Shown here in pieces: positions 29,494 through 37,974 of a DNA stretch of 39,585 nt; positions within the stretch are counted from its first letter, which is position 1; every line of letters starts with the position of its first letter. The notes below the pieces were generated by a model, which was not told the origin of the DNA, searched no databases, and saw nothing but the letters and a program-made list of their open reading frames with translations. The DNA lies in contig UREN01000014.1 of the NCBI GenBank assembly GCA_900546885.1, positions 1-39,585 of the forward strand, written 5' to 3'. The DNA comes from an uncultured Oscillospiraceae bacterium (GTDB lineage Bacteria > Bacillota > Clostridia > Oscillospirales > Ruminococcaceae). The position numbers and the translations under genes are program-made.

Positions 29494-30480
29494 ATGGTCA
29501 AGATTCAGGACATTGCGCGGCAGATGGGGCTGAGCGCCAGCACCGTTTACAAGGCGTTCAACGGCGGGGCGGATATCAACGAGAACACGCGCGCCGAAAT
29601 TTTGAAGGTGGCCGCCCGCATGGGGTATACCGGAAAGCCAAAAAACTTCCCGCACAAGCGCGTATGCGTATTTCTGGAACACATGGAGTTCCCGCATGTC
29701 ACCTATTATCTGTATGAGATCGTGCTTGCCTTCAAACGCGCCGCCGCACAGCATGGCTTTGAAGTGGTGATCCGCAGCCTGGGCGACGATGTGCTTGGCT
29801 ACGATCAGATCATGCGGCAGTACTGCCTGCAGGGCGCGCTGGTGCTTGGCCTGAACACAGCCGACCAATACTATAAACAGCTGGAACATCTGGAGCATCC
29901 CACCGTCTTGATAGACAACTACATAGAGAACCCGAACATCAGCTGTATCTCTGCCGACAATATGCGCGGTATGGCGCTTGTGGTGCAGCATCTGCTCCGC
30001 CTTGGGCATCAGCGCATCGGCTTTATCAACGGAGAAGAAAACAGCAGCACCAGCGCAGAACGCCTCAACGGCTATGTCAGCGCCATCACGCTTGGAGGCC
30101 TCAGCTATTCGCCTGCGCTTACGCAGTACGGAGATTTTTCAGAGGAATCCGGCGCACGCTGTGCGCGCGCTTTGGCGGAACAGGGCGTGACGGCGCTGTG
30201 CTGCGCCAGCGACCTGATGGCCATCGGCGCCATCCGGCAGCTGCAGCAGATGGGCCTGCGCGTACCGGAGGATATCAGTGTCTGCGGGTTTGATGATATT
30301 CGCCTGTCACGCTATATCACCCCGGGGCTCACCACTGTTCGCATCGATGTGGACAGCGTGGGCACGCGCGCCTTCCTCTGCCTGCAGGACCTCATTGCCG
30401 GCGGCCCCTGCGCCAAGATCCTGGAGGCGCCTCAGCTGATCGTTCGGCAGTCCACCTCTCCTGCCCGCGCGGGGCGCTGA
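29494..30480 (+). CDS. LacI-family transcriptional regulator of the phosphorylase locus
   Basis: Encodes 328 aa. The helix-turn-helix is VKIQDIARQMGLSASTVYKA followed by FNGGADINENTRAEIL; the periplasmic-binding-like core has NPNISCISADNMRGMALV, LRLGHQRIGFINGE, TALCCASDLMAIGAI and CGFDDIRLSRYITPGLTTV. Two deviations are notable: the recognition helix has YK where most family members have SR, and the hinge (MGYTGKPKNFPHKR) lacks the usual NxxARxL hinge helix. It is autoregulated if the upstream operators are its own, which is the likely reading. The ligand is probably a pathway intermediate. Confidence 0.93.
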   Translation: MVKIQDIARQMGLSASTVYKAFNGGADINENTRAEILKVAARMGYTGKPKNFPHKRVCVFLEHMEFPHVTYYLYEIVLAFKRAAAQHGFEVVIRSLGDDVLGYDQIMRQYCLQGALVLGLNTADQYYKQLEHLEHPTVLIDNYIENPNISCISADNMRGMALVVQHLLRLGHQRIGFINGEENSSTSAERLNGYVSAITLGGLSYSPALTQYGDFSEESGARCARALAEQGVTALCCASDLMAIGAIRQLQQMGLRVPEDISVCGFDDIRLSRYITPGLTTVRIDVDSVGTRAFLCLQDLIAGGPCAKILEAPQLIVRQSTSPARAGR

Positions 30481-30554
30481 AGCCTGGAAGCTTTTTCTGC
30501 GCCGCCCGGCGCCCGGCCCGCACTGTGCCTGGCGGGGCCTGCATCCATAAAAAC

Positions 30555-30589
30555 ATCCGCCGTCCCTGCATCCGGGGCGGCGGATTTTT
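30555..30589 (+). terminator. Terminator after the LacI-family gene
   Basis: ATCCGCCG and CGGCGGAT arms, extended by a partly paired GC centre, are followed by T4. It also shields the convergent spo0A gene. Confidence 0.75.
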
Positions 30590-30624
30590 GTTTCAACTTC
30601 TTTTGGGGCCTGCGGCACTGGCGT

Positions 30625-31374
30625 TCACGCCATGCGGTGGGCCTTTTTATCCAGCCGCATTTTATCTGCAATCATGGCGATGAACTCGGAGTTGGTGGGC
30701 TTGCCGCGCAGGTTGTGGATGGTGTAGCCGAAATAGCTGTTCAGGGTGTCTACGTCGCCGCGGTCCCACGCCACCTCAATGGCGTGGCGGATGGCGCGCT
30801 CTACCCGGCTGGCCGTGGTGCCGTTGTGTTTGGCTATTTCGGGGTACAGGCGTTTGGTGACAGAATTGATGTACTCGCCGTCCTCCATTGTCATCAAAAT
30901 GGCGTCGCGCAGGAACTGGTAGCCCTTGATGTGGGCGGGCACGCCAATTTGATGCAGAATTTCTGTCACGGTGCGCTCGTCATCCACCGGGTGGCTGGCC
31001 TGGCCCCGGCCCAAAGCCGCCATCACGCGCGCAGCCATGGCGGAGGCATCGAACGGTTTCAGAAAATAGAATGAAAAGCCGCCCTGCATCATCTCGCTCT
31101 CCAGCACGTCATCGGTGAAACTTCCCGTCACGAAGAACAGAACGTTCTGAATGCCCTTTTCGTCGCAGCGCTGTTTGACGCTGATGGCATCCAGCCCGGG
31201 CATAAAGGCGTCCAGCAAAACGGCGTTGGGCCGCTGTTTTTCAATGGCCGCAAGGGCCTTGCGGCCGTCCTTTTCGCACACGGTCACCCGAATGCCGCGC
31301 TGCTCCAGCGCTGCGGTGCACTGCTTTGTTACCTCTGGTGCAAGGTCTGTCATCAGCAAACTGATCTGTTCCAT
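30625..31374 (-). CDS. spo0A: Spo0A, master regulator of sporulation
   Basis: Encodes 249 aa. The receiver has the phospho-acceptor Asp at 55 ([11 protein letters not shown]), a Thr (FFVTGSFT) and the conserved Lys (YFLKPFD). Of the usual acidic pair only Asp10 is kept; residue 11 is Leu. The DNA-binding domain is nearly canonical: [40 protein letters not shown] with [13 protein letters not shown], and [20 protein letters not shown]. Phosphorylated Spo0A binds 0A boxes to switch on sporulation genes; one box lies in its own control region. GGAGGAA precedes the ATG. It follows spoIVB, the conserved order in Clostridia. Confidence 0.98.
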   Translation of the reverse strand: MEQISLLMTDLAPEVTKQCTAALEQRGIRVTVCEKDGRKALAAIEKQRPNAVLLDAFMPGLDAISVKQRCDEKGIQNVLFFVTGSFTDDVLESEMMQGGFSFYFLKPFDASAMAARVMAALGRGQASHPVDDERTVTEILHQIGVPAHIKGYQFLRDAILMTMEDGEYINSVTKRLYPEIAKHNGTTASRVERAIRHAIEVAWDRGDVDTLNSYFGYTIHNLRGKPTNSEFIAMIADKMRLDKKAHRMA

Positions 31375-31435
31375 TTTCTATTCCTCCATACGGTGTTTTA
31401 CCTCTTTGCGAGGGGTTGTGCTTTGAACTGTTTGG

Positions 31436-31464
31436 ATTTTACCATATATTTCCATATATTGCAA
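31436..31464 (-). promoter_or_regulatory. Promoter of spo0A
   Basis: Minus strand: -35 TTGCAA (31464-31459), 17-base spacer with ATATGGA repeats, extended TGgTAAAAT (-10 at 31441-31436). Confidence 0.75.
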
Positions 31465-31508
31465 CAGCTTCCAATGAAATTTTTCCATATTTTGATTCTT
31501 TTCTTTTC

Positions 31509-31515
31509 TTCGACA
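31509..31515 (-). promoter_or_regulatory. 0A box upstream of spo0A
   Basis: TGTCGAA on the minus strand is an exact match to the Spo0A-binding consensus TGNCGAA. It lies about 45 bases upstream of the -35, a position consistent with autoregulation. Confidence 0.65.
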
Positions 31516-31625
31516 CAAAATACAGTGGTTCGCACCGGGCTTGCGCAAGGCATTTGGAAAGTCGCGCAGGCCGGTGCCTGCCGGCCCGAAGCCGGGCGGC
31601 CGCGCAGGCCGGCCCGCAAAGCCGC

Positions 31626-31672
31626 AAAAAGCCGGGGCCGGGAAGATGCCCACAGGCATCCCCCGGCCCCGG
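31626..31672 (-). terminator. Terminator of spoIVB
   Basis: CCGGGGCCGGG (31632-31642) pairs with CCCGGCCCCGG (31662-31672), with an inner TGCC/GGCA stem, and is followed on the minus strand by CTTTTTG. It fills part of the 317-base gap before spo0A, which otherwise holds only the spo0A control region and a GC-rich stretch without features. Confidence 0.85.
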
Positions 31673-31691
31673 TTTTCGAAAAGCGGGCCTT

Positions 31692-32915
31692 TTATGCGGC
31701 GCGGCGGCCCGCGGCGGCCTCGGCCGTTTCCAGCATATTTTCGGCAAAGATGCCATAGCCGCGCGTGGGGTCGTTCACCAGCACATGCGTCACAGCGCCC
31801 ACCAGCTTGCCGTTCTGAATGATGGGGCTGCCGCTCATGCCCTGCACAATGCCGCCCGTGTTCTGCAGCAGCACGGGGTCTGTTACATGCACCACCATGT
31901 TGCGGTTCGCATCGCTTGCATTCAGGGCTATTTTTTCAATTTCCACCTCATAGCGCTGCGGTGTGCGCCCCTCGATGGTGGTGATGATTTCGGCCCGGCC
32001 GGTGGTGACCTCCTGTGCAAGGGCCAGCTCCATGTCAATGCCCTCCTGCACAGAGCTGACGGTGCCGTACACGCCCGTCTCACCGTTCACCGTGATGTCG
32101 CCCGCAGCGGCAGCCGTGAGGAAGCGGCCCTTCAGCTCGCCCGGGGCGCCTGCGCTGCCCTTTTCCACGCCGGTAATCTCCACCGGCACAATTTCGCCCT
32201 TCAAAAGCCCCAACGTTTTGCCAGTGTCGGAATCGTGAATCGAATGCCCCAGCCCGGCAAAGGTGCCGGTGGCGTTGTCGATGAACGTCATGGTGCCAAT
32301 GCCCGCCGAGGAATCGCGCACCCACATGCCCGTGCGGTAGGTGTTGGTGGAAAGGTCCATCACAGCCGTCAGGCGCACCGTCTTTTCATGCCCGTCGCGC
32401 TGAAACACCACCTCGGCGGGCGCGCCCTTCAGCTGCTGCAGGGCCTCGGCCACATCCTCGTTGGTGCGCGTTTCGTGCCCGGCTATGGAGACAATGACGT
32501 CGCCCAGCTTCAGCCCGGCCGTCTTGGCCGGGTTCTGGTAGCCCTGCGCGGTGTAGATATCGCTGAAGCCCACCACCATGGCGCCGTTGGCAAACATTTT
32601 AATGCCGAACGGCGTGCCGCACACCTGCACCACACGCCGCCCCAACACTTCCGCACGCACCGTCTTCACCGGTATCACACCTCCCAGCGAAAGCTGCGCA
32701 TTGTAAGAGCCCCCGCGCGTGGCATTGGCCGCGGCTTCCTCCTGCCCCAGCGCCGGGGAAGAGGTGAGAAAGGGCATGCCCGCCACACGGATCTCGCCCG
32801 TCTCCCCCACATGGAACGTATCCGGCAGCAGGGTGGAAATGTACAGTGCAAACAGGAAAGCTGCCACAATGCAGGCGCTGGCGGTAAAGCAGCTCCATCT
32901 GATTATTTTTTCCAT
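31692..32915 (-). CDS. spoIVB: SpoIVB signalling serine peptidase
   Basis: Encodes 407 aa. One N-terminal membrane helix (about 10-30) anchors it. A PDZ domain is at about 115-195 (AGLKLGDVIVSIAGHETRTN). The S55 peptidase domain has the catalytic His (FAGLGHSIHDSDTG), Asp (VHVTDPVLLQNTGG) and Ser (IVQGMSGSPIIQNG). The enzyme is made in the forespore, crosses into the intermembrane space and triggers processing of pro-sigma-K. Its presence confirms that the organism forms endospores. The ATG at 32915 has GGAGG nine bases upstream. Confidence 0.97.
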   Translation of the reverse strand: MEKIIRWSCFTASACIVAAFLFALYISTLLPDTFHVGETGEIRVAGMPFLTSSPALGQEEAAANATRGGSYNAQLSLGGVIPVKTVRAEVLGRRVVQVCGTPFGIKMFANGAMVVGFSDIYTAQGYQNPAKTAGLKLGDVIVSIAGHETRTNEDVAEALQQLKGAPAEVVFQRDGHEKTVRLTAVMDLSTNTYRTGMWVRDSSAGIGTMTFIDNATGTFAGLGHSIHDSDTGKTLGLLKGEIVPVEITGVEKGSAGAPGELKGRFLTAAAAGDITVNGETGVYGTVSSVQEGIDMELALAQEVTTGRAEIITTIEGRTPQRYEVEIEKIALNASDANRNMVVHVTDPVLLQNTGGIVQGMSGSPIIQNGKLVGAVTHVLVNDPTRGYGIFAENMLETAEAAAGRRAA

Positions 32916-33000
32916 GGGAAAACCTCCGCTCTTTCCGCGATGTTCCCCCATAGTATTTGCAGGCGCACGCCCGTTTAATCTTTTTGGGCGAAAACGGCCT

Positions 33001-35556
33001 TCAGCGCCCGCACGCCAACCTTTTCACCCGGCGGGCCGCAGCCGTAAGCACCGGCCCGGCCACCACGGCGCCGCCCACGGCCCACAGCGCCCTGCCCCAC
33101 ACGGCCTGTGTGCCGAACACCGGCTGCAGAACGGGCACATACACGCACAGGATGGCGCAAAGCACGCTGGCGCTTACCGCGGCCATCAGCGCACGGTTGC
33201 CGCCGAAGTGCAGGCCCTTGCCGCGGCATTCGAAAATGTGCAGCATCTGCGAAAGCACAATGGTGAGAAAGCAGGCCGAGCGCGCCTCGGTAAGGCTTTC
33301 GCCCATGTACAGCGCGGCCGTATAGGCCCCGGCGCTGGCAAGCCCCAGCATGGCCCCGCGCACCGCAATGGTAAGCGCCAGCCCGTGCGCAAACAGCCCC
33401 TCGGCCCTGGGCCGGGGCGGGCGCGCCATAATGTCCTTTGCGGGCGGCTCCATGCCAAGGGCAATGGCCGGCAGGCCGTCGGTGAACAGGTTCACCAGCA
33501 AAATCTGGATGGGCGCCAGCATCACCGGCAGGTGCATCAGCATGCCGAACAGCATGCCCAGCACCTCGCCCAGGTTTGAGGTGAGCAGGTAACGGATAAA
33601 GCGGCGGATGTTCTGATAGATGACGCGCCCTTCCTCCACCGCGGCCACAATGGTGGCAAAGTTGTCGTCCAGAATGACGACAGCCGAGGCCTCCTTGGTC
33701 ACGTCTGTGCCCGAAATGCCCATGGCCACGCCGATGTCGGCCTCTTTGACGGCGGGCGCGTCGTTCACGCCGTCACCCGTCATGGCCGTGATGTTGCCCG
33801 CCCGCTTGAAGGCGCGCACAATGCGCAGCTTGTGCGCGGGCGACACACGCGCAAACACGCGCGCTGTTTTGCACGCCCCGGCAAGCTGGGCGTCCGTCAT
33901 GGCGTCCAGCTGGGCGCCCGTCACCGCGGCATCGGCGGCGCGGGCGATGCCCACGCTTTGCGCAATGGCAAGCGCCGTCTCGGGCGAATCGCCCGTAATC
34001 ATCACCGGGCGGATGCCGGCCGCCAGGCACTTTTTCACCGCGGGCCTCACCTCGGGGCGGGGCGGGTCCATCATGCCCACAAGGCCGGTAAAGCAAAGGC
34101 CCTTTTCCCCCTTCTGCGGCGTGGCGCTTTCGGCAAAGGCCAGCACGCGCAGCGCGCTGCGTGCCATCTCTGCCGCCTGGGCCGAAATGGCCCTTCTGTC
34201 CGCCGCTGTCATGGCGCGCACGCCCGCGGGCGCAGCAATGTGGGTGCACAGGCCCAGCAGAACATCCGGCGCGCCTTTGCAGTACAGCACCGGCCCCGCC
34301 GGGGTGCGCACGGTGACGCTCATGCGCTTGCGCTCGGAATCGAACGGCCGTTCGGCTGTGACAGTGTGGGTGCGGGCCAGGGTGCGCTTTTCCACGCCCG
34401 CTTTGCGCGCGGCAATCAGCACGGCCGCCTCGGTTGGGTCGCCCTTCACCTCGTACACACCGCGCTTTTGCACAATGGACGCCCCCGCGCACAGCACGGC
34501 CGCCGTGCACAGCCTTGCCAGGCCCGGCTGCGTGCCCGCCGTGACAGCGCGCCCGGCCCGCGTCACCTCGCCCCTGACGGCGTACCCGTCGCCGGACACC
34601 GCATACTGCACCCCCGGCGTCCAAATGCGCTTCACCGTCATTTTGTTCTGGGTGATGGTGCCTGTTTTATCGGTGCATATCACGCTGGCACAGCCCAGTG
34701 TCTCCACCGCGTGCAGGCGGCGGATGACGGCGCCGCGCCGCAAAATGCGCCCCACGCTGAGCGCCAGCGTGATGGTGACAATGGCGGGCAGCCCTTCGGG
34801 AATGGCCGCCACGGCCAGCGAAACGCCGGTAAGCAGCATCTCCAGCAAATCGCCCCCCTGCAGAAAGCCCAGCAGGCCCACGGCAAGGCAAATAACCACA
34901 CAGGCCGCGGCCACAAAGCGGCCCAGCTGTTTCAGCTTTTCCTGCAGGGGGGTGGGGCCCTCGCTGGCCTCGTCCATCATGCCCGCTATTTTGCCCATCT
35001 CGGTGGCCATGCCGGTTGCCGTCACCACGGCCTCGGCCTTGCCCGCGGTGACAATGCAGCCCATGAACACTGTGTCGCCCGCCTTTTTGCCCGCGGGCAC
35101 GCTTTCGCCCGTCAGCATGGCCTCGTTGCACTGCAATGCCGCCGCGCTTTGCAGCTTTGCGTCCGCGGCTATTTTGTCGCCCGCCTCCAACAGCAGCACA
35201 TCGCCCGGCACCACGGTGCGCGCGCTGACGGTTTTTTCCGCGCCGTCGCGCCGCACACGGGCCGTGGGGGCGCTAAGCTCTTTCAGCGCCTCCAGCGTCT
35301 GCTCCGTGCGGTATTCCTGCAAAAAGCCCATCACGGCGTTCAAAAGCACAATGGCGATGATGGTGACGGCCTCGGCGCCCTGCCCCATCAGCACGCTGAT
35401 GAGCGTGGCCGCGGCCAGAATCAGAATCATCACGTCCTTGAACTGCGAAAAGAACATGGCGGCCACGCTGGCCTGCCTTTTTGCCGCCAGGCGGTTTTCC
35501 CCCACCTGCGATAGGCGCGCGGCCGCCTGCGCGCTCGTCAGCCCCTGCGTGTTCAT
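33001..35556 (-). CDS. P-type cation-transporting ATPase (SERCA/PMCA-like, calcium)
   Basis: Encodes 851 aa. The order is: N-terminal cation-ATPase segment (GLTSAQAAARLSQVGENRLA), actuator domain with LTGESVP, membrane helix 4 ion site AAIPEGLPAI, phosphorylation motif CTDKTGTIT (Asp near 299), nucleotide domain (KGAPDVLL), hinge MTGDGVNDAPAVKEADIG, and C-terminal helices with NLFTDGLPAIALGMEP. The PEGL and DGLPA motifs are those of type IIA/IIB pumps, which export calcium, though manganese is possible. The start ATG follows AAAAGGGGAATG. It lies 85 bases from spoIVB on the same strand. Confidence 0.94.
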   Translation of the reverse strand: MNTQGLTSAQAAARLSQVGENRLAAKRQASVAAMFFSQFKDVMILILAAATLISVLMGQGAEAVTIIAIVLLNAVMGFLQEYRTEQTLEALKELSAPTARVRRDGAEKTVSARTVVPGDVLLLEAGDKIAADAKLQSAAALQCNEAMLTGESVPAGKKAGDTVFMGCIVTAGKAEAVVTATGMATEMGKIAGMMDEASEGPTPLQEKLKQLGRFVAAACVVICLAVGLLGFLQGGDLLEMLLTGVSLAVAAIPEGLPAIVTITLALSVGRILRRGAVIRRLHAVETLGCASVICTDKTGTITQNKMTVKRIWTPGVQYAVSGDGYAVRGEVTRAGRAVTAGTQPGLARLCTAAVLCAGASIVQKRGVYEVKGDPTEAAVLIAARKAGVEKRTLARTHTVTAERPFDSERKRMSVTVRTPAGPVLYCKGAPDVLLGLCTHIAAPAGVRAMTAADRRAISAQAAEMARSALRVLAFAESATPQKGEKGLCFTGLVGMMDPPRPEVRPAVKKCLAAGIRPVMITGDSPETALAIAQSVGIARAADAAVTGAQLDAMTDAQLAGACKTARVFARVSPAHKLRIVRAFKRAGNITAMTGDGVNDAPAVKEADIGVAMGISGTDVTKEASAVVILDDNFATIVAAVEEGRVIYQNIRRFIRYLLTSNLGEVLGMLFGMLMHLPVMLAPIQILLVNLFTDGLPAIALGMEPPAKDIMARPPRPRAEGLFAHGLALTIAVRGAMLGLASAGAYTAALYMGESLTEARSACFLTIVLSQMLHIFECRGKGLHFGGNRALMAAVSASVLCAILCVYVPVLQPVFGTQAVWGRALWAVGGAVVAGPVLTAAARRVKRLACGR

Positions 35557-35712
35557 CAGCCATTCCCCTTTTCCCGGTTTGCCTCCGGCGCGTTGCCCCG
35601 GCGCAGGCGCCTGGCGGGCAGCCGCGCCGGGGTTTGTCTGGCCCATTTATATGTGGCAAAGCGGCGGGGCATGCCTGCGCCCGGCCGCCCTGCCCGGGGT
35701 GAAACAAAGATT

Positions 35713-35740
35713 TTGCAAAAAATATTCCAAATTTTATAAA
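35713..35740 (+). promoter_or_regulatory. Promoter candidate for the glycosyltransferase gene
   Basis: Plus strand: -35 TTGCAA (35713-35718), 16-base spacer, -10 TATAAA (35735-35740), in an AT-rich island between the divergent ATPase and glycosyltransferase genes. The leader would be about 110 bases. Confidence 0.5.
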
Positions 35741-35854
35741 AGAAATGAAGACAAAGGCGCGCGGATGTCGTATCATAAATAAAGACAAGCACCACACAGC
35801 GCAAAGCGGGCGCGGCCCCGCCTTGCCGGTGCTGGCCCAAGGGAGGAAAGTTTT

Positions 35855-37111
35855 ATGCTGCTGTTAATCCTGTGGAGGCTGGTAACTGCGTGCAGCATCC
35901 TGCTCGGCCTCTATATGCTTTATTTCGGCGCCGTGGCCCTGTTTGGCTTTAAAAAGCGCCGCGCCGTGCCGCGCACGGCCCCCAAGACGAAATTTGCCTG
36001 CGTGGTGGCAGCCCGCAACGAAGAGGCCGTCATTGCCAACCTGGTGCACAGCCTGCGGCGCCAGAACTACCCGCCCGAGCTGTTCGACATTATTGTGGCG
36101 CCCAACAACTGCACGGACGATACCGCCGGCGCCGCGCAGGCCGCCGGGGCAACACTGTATGCCCCCAGGGGCGAGATACACAGCAAGGGCGATGTGCTGC
36201 GCGAAGTGGTGGACCATGTGGTGCTGGCCGGGGGCTATGACGCCATGTGCGTGTTTGACGCAGACAACCTTGTGCACCCGGATTTTCTGGCCCGCATGAA
36301 CGACGCCGTGTGCGCCGGGCATGTGGCCGTGCAGGGCTTCCGCGATTCCAAAAACCCCGAGCAAAGCGCCATTTCGGGCTGCTATTCCATCTGCTATTGG
36401 ATGCTGAACCGCTTTTACAATTCCGCGCGCAGCGCGCTGGGCCTTTCGGCCCTTGTGAACGGCAGCGGCTTTACGGCCACGGCGGGCCTTCTGCGCGAGC
36501 TGGGCGGCTGGAACACCGTAACCATGACGGAAGACTATGAATTCAGCGCGCAGTGCGCGCTGAGGGGCCACCGGGTGGCCTTCCAGCCGGAAGCCGTCAT
36601 TTATGACGAGCAGCCCCTCACCTTCCGCCAAAGCTGGCGCCAGCGCCGCCGCTGGACAACGGGCAGCCTGCAGGGGCTGCAGGTGTACGGCGGGCTTTTG
36701 TTCCGCGAAACCGTGCTGCGCCGCAGCGCCGTATGCTTTGACATGACCATGACGTTTCTCACGCCCTTTGTGCAGCTTGCCAGCACCGTGCTGGGCATTG
36801 CCGGCGCCGCTCTTGTGCTGGCGGGGCACGGGGTGGCCTTCGGCGGCATTTTGCTCAGCGGGCTGCGCGCGGCCGCGCTGATGCTGGGCGTGGGTGCCGC
36901 GGGCACCGTGCTGGGCACCTCGTTTGCCGCCGCGCTGACGGTGGTGCTGAAAAAGGGCAGCCTGCGCGGTGTGATAAAGGGCGTGGCCACCTTCTGGCTG
37001 TTTGCGCTGAGCCATATGGCCCTCACCCTGCTGAGCTTTGTAAAAAAAGAGCGCACCTGGCGCCCCATTGCCCACACCAACACCGCCCGCATTGAAGACC
37101 TGACGGCCTGA
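35855..37111 (+). CDS. Membrane glycosyltransferase, family 2
   Basis: Encodes 418 aa. A membrane helix (about 3-30) precedes the GT-A catalytic domain: FACVVAARNEEAVIANLV (start of the nucleotide fold), VFDADNLVHPDF (DxD-type), MTEDYEFSAQ (catalytic Asp region) and QRRRWTTG (the QxxRW processive motif). Three or four helices follow (about 285-400). The set resembles processive enzymes that make and export polysaccharides such as poly-N-acetylglucosamine or cellulose-like polymers, but no partner genes are near. GGGAGG lies before the ATG. Confidence 0.93.
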   Translation: MLLLILWRLVTACSILLGLYMLYFGAVALFGFKKRRAVPRTAPKTKFACVVAARNEEAVIANLVHSLRRQNYPPELFDIIVAPNNCTDDTAGAAQAAGATLYAPRGEIHSKGDVLREVVDHVVLAGGYDAMCVFDADNLVHPDFLARMNDAVCAGHVAVQGFRDSKNPEQSAISGCYSICYWMLNRFYNSARSALGLSALVNGSGFTATAGLLRELGGWNTVTMTEDYEFSAQCALRGHRVAFQPEAVIYDEQPLTFRQSWRQRRRWTTGSLQGLQVYGGLLFRETVLRRSAVCFDMTMTFLTPFVQLASTVLGIAGAALVLAGHGVAFGGILLSGLRAAALMLGVGAAGTVLGTSFAAALTVVLKKGSLRGVIKGVATFWLFALSHMALTLLSFVKKERTWRPIAHTNTARIEDLTA

Positions 37112-37129
37112 CGCGCCCGCGGGCCTGCG

Positions 37130-37245
37130 GGCGCGCAAAGCGCGCCGCCTTGAAGGCGCATTGACGCAAGAAACCGTTGCCTCGCAAACGAAAATTCGGG
37201 CGCACAGCGCCACGCGCCCTTTCCCAGGCATGCAAAAAGCCCTCA
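37130..37245 (+). repeat. 3'-UTR repeat, copy 1
   Basis: From GCGCAAAGCGC through CTTGAAGGCGCATTGACGCA and AGAAAC to GCAAAAAGCCC. It shares order and much sequence with 39470-39568 and lies directly after the glycosyltransferase stop, before its terminator. Confidence 0.55.
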
Positions 37246-37286
37246 CGGGCAGCCCGGCGGCTGCCCGTGGGGGCGTTCGCTTTTTT
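37234..37286. terminator. Two-way terminator after the glycosyltransferase
   Basis: CACGGGCAGCC and GGCTGCCCGTG arms (37244-37254, 37259-37269), flanked by pairing CCCT/GGGG, have AAAAAGC before and, about ten bases after the stem, CGCTTTTTT. It ends the plus-strand glycosyltransferase and the minus-strand XRE gene. Confidence 0.75.
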
Positions 37287-37334
37287 CACACCGCGCCCAT
37301 GGCAGGGCGCGTGCGCCTGCCCGGCGGCAGGCGC

Positions 37335-37688
37335 TTATTCCGCTTCCTGCAAAAGTTCTTCGGCGCAGGCACCGTACAGCTTGGCAAGGGCCAACAAGTT
37401 GGCCGTACTGGGGGCGGCCCTGCCCTGCTCCCACTTTGACACGGCCTGGCGGCTGACGCCAAGCGCACCGGCAACAAATTCCTGCGTCATGTTGCAGGCA
37501 GTGCGGCGCGCACGCAGCACCTCGCCCAGGGGGCGCTTTTCCGGCGCCGCTTTTTGCCGCATATCCATATCTTTGCAGCGGATGTATTTCAGCAGCGCGC
37601 GAAAAGCCAGCACAACCAGCGCCACACCTGCGCCCAGCGGCACAAGCCCAAACAGAATCATCAGCACCGTTCCAAGCCCAATGGCCAT
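37335..37688 (-). CDS. XRE regulator with an N-terminal membrane helix
   Basis: Encodes 117 aa. Residues about 4-30 are a hydrophobic helix (LGTVLMILFGLVPLGAGVAL). A basic linker (KYIRCKDMDMRQKAAPEKRP) leads to a C-terminal helix-turn-helix: VLRARRTACNMTQEFVAGAL, then GVSRQAVSKWEQGRAAPSTA. Most membrane-linked XRE proteins have the reverse order. It would act from the membrane, sensing an envelope signal, which is inference. GAGGGGGG precedes the ATG. An inverted repeat lies upstream of its promoter. Confidence 0.82.
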   Translation of the reverse strand: MAIGLGTVLMILFGLVPLGAGVALVVLAFRALLKYIRCKDMDMRQKAAPEKRPLGEVLRARRTACNMTQEFVAGALGVSRQAVSKWEQGRAAPSTANLLALAKLYGACAEELLQEAE

Positions 37689-37714
37689 GTTCAGCCCCCC
37701 TCTTTTCTAAAGCC

Positions 37715-37772
37715 ATTCTAGCAAAAAAACCGGGCCGCATCCACCACCTATTGCGCAACCGCCGGTTGCGCA
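37715..37772 (-). promoter_or_regulatory. Promoter and inverted-repeat operator of the membrane XRE gene
   Basis: The minus strand has TGcTAGAAT (-10 at 37720-37715). TGCGCAACC-gcc-GGTTGCGCA (37752-37772), perfect 9-bp arms, sits just upstream of the -35 position. Confidence 0.5.
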
Positions 37773-37848
37773 GGCCCTGCCCGCGCCTTTTTCTGGCGCA
37801 GGGGGGGCGGCAAAGCACACATTTTACCGCAAAAAGGCGTTTTTGCAC

Positions 37849-37878
37849 TTGTGCAGGCGGCAGGGGATGTGATATTCT
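37849..37878 (+). promoter_or_regulatory. Promoter candidate for the DUF1846 gene
   Basis: Plus strand: -35 TTGTGC (37849-37854), 18-base spacer, extended TGaTATTCT (-10 at 37873-37878), about 95 bases before the start codon. Confidence 0.55.
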
Positions 37879-37974
37879 AATATGTATAAGCGAATACGCA
37901 CGACAGGGTGTGCCGCGGCGCGGCCGCCCTGTTTATGTGTGTCGCGCACAATTTGCATGCGGGGGCGTCCTATC

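Noticed and set aside
32916..33000. Forespore (sigma-F/sigma-G) promoter for spoIVB
   Set aside because: AATACTA on the minus strand resembles a sigma-G -10, but the -35 does not fit well enough to annotate.
33620..35782. 720-codon plus-strand frame opposite the P-type ATPase
   Set aside because: A by-product of high GC on the opposite strand; the ATPase has every catalytic motif.
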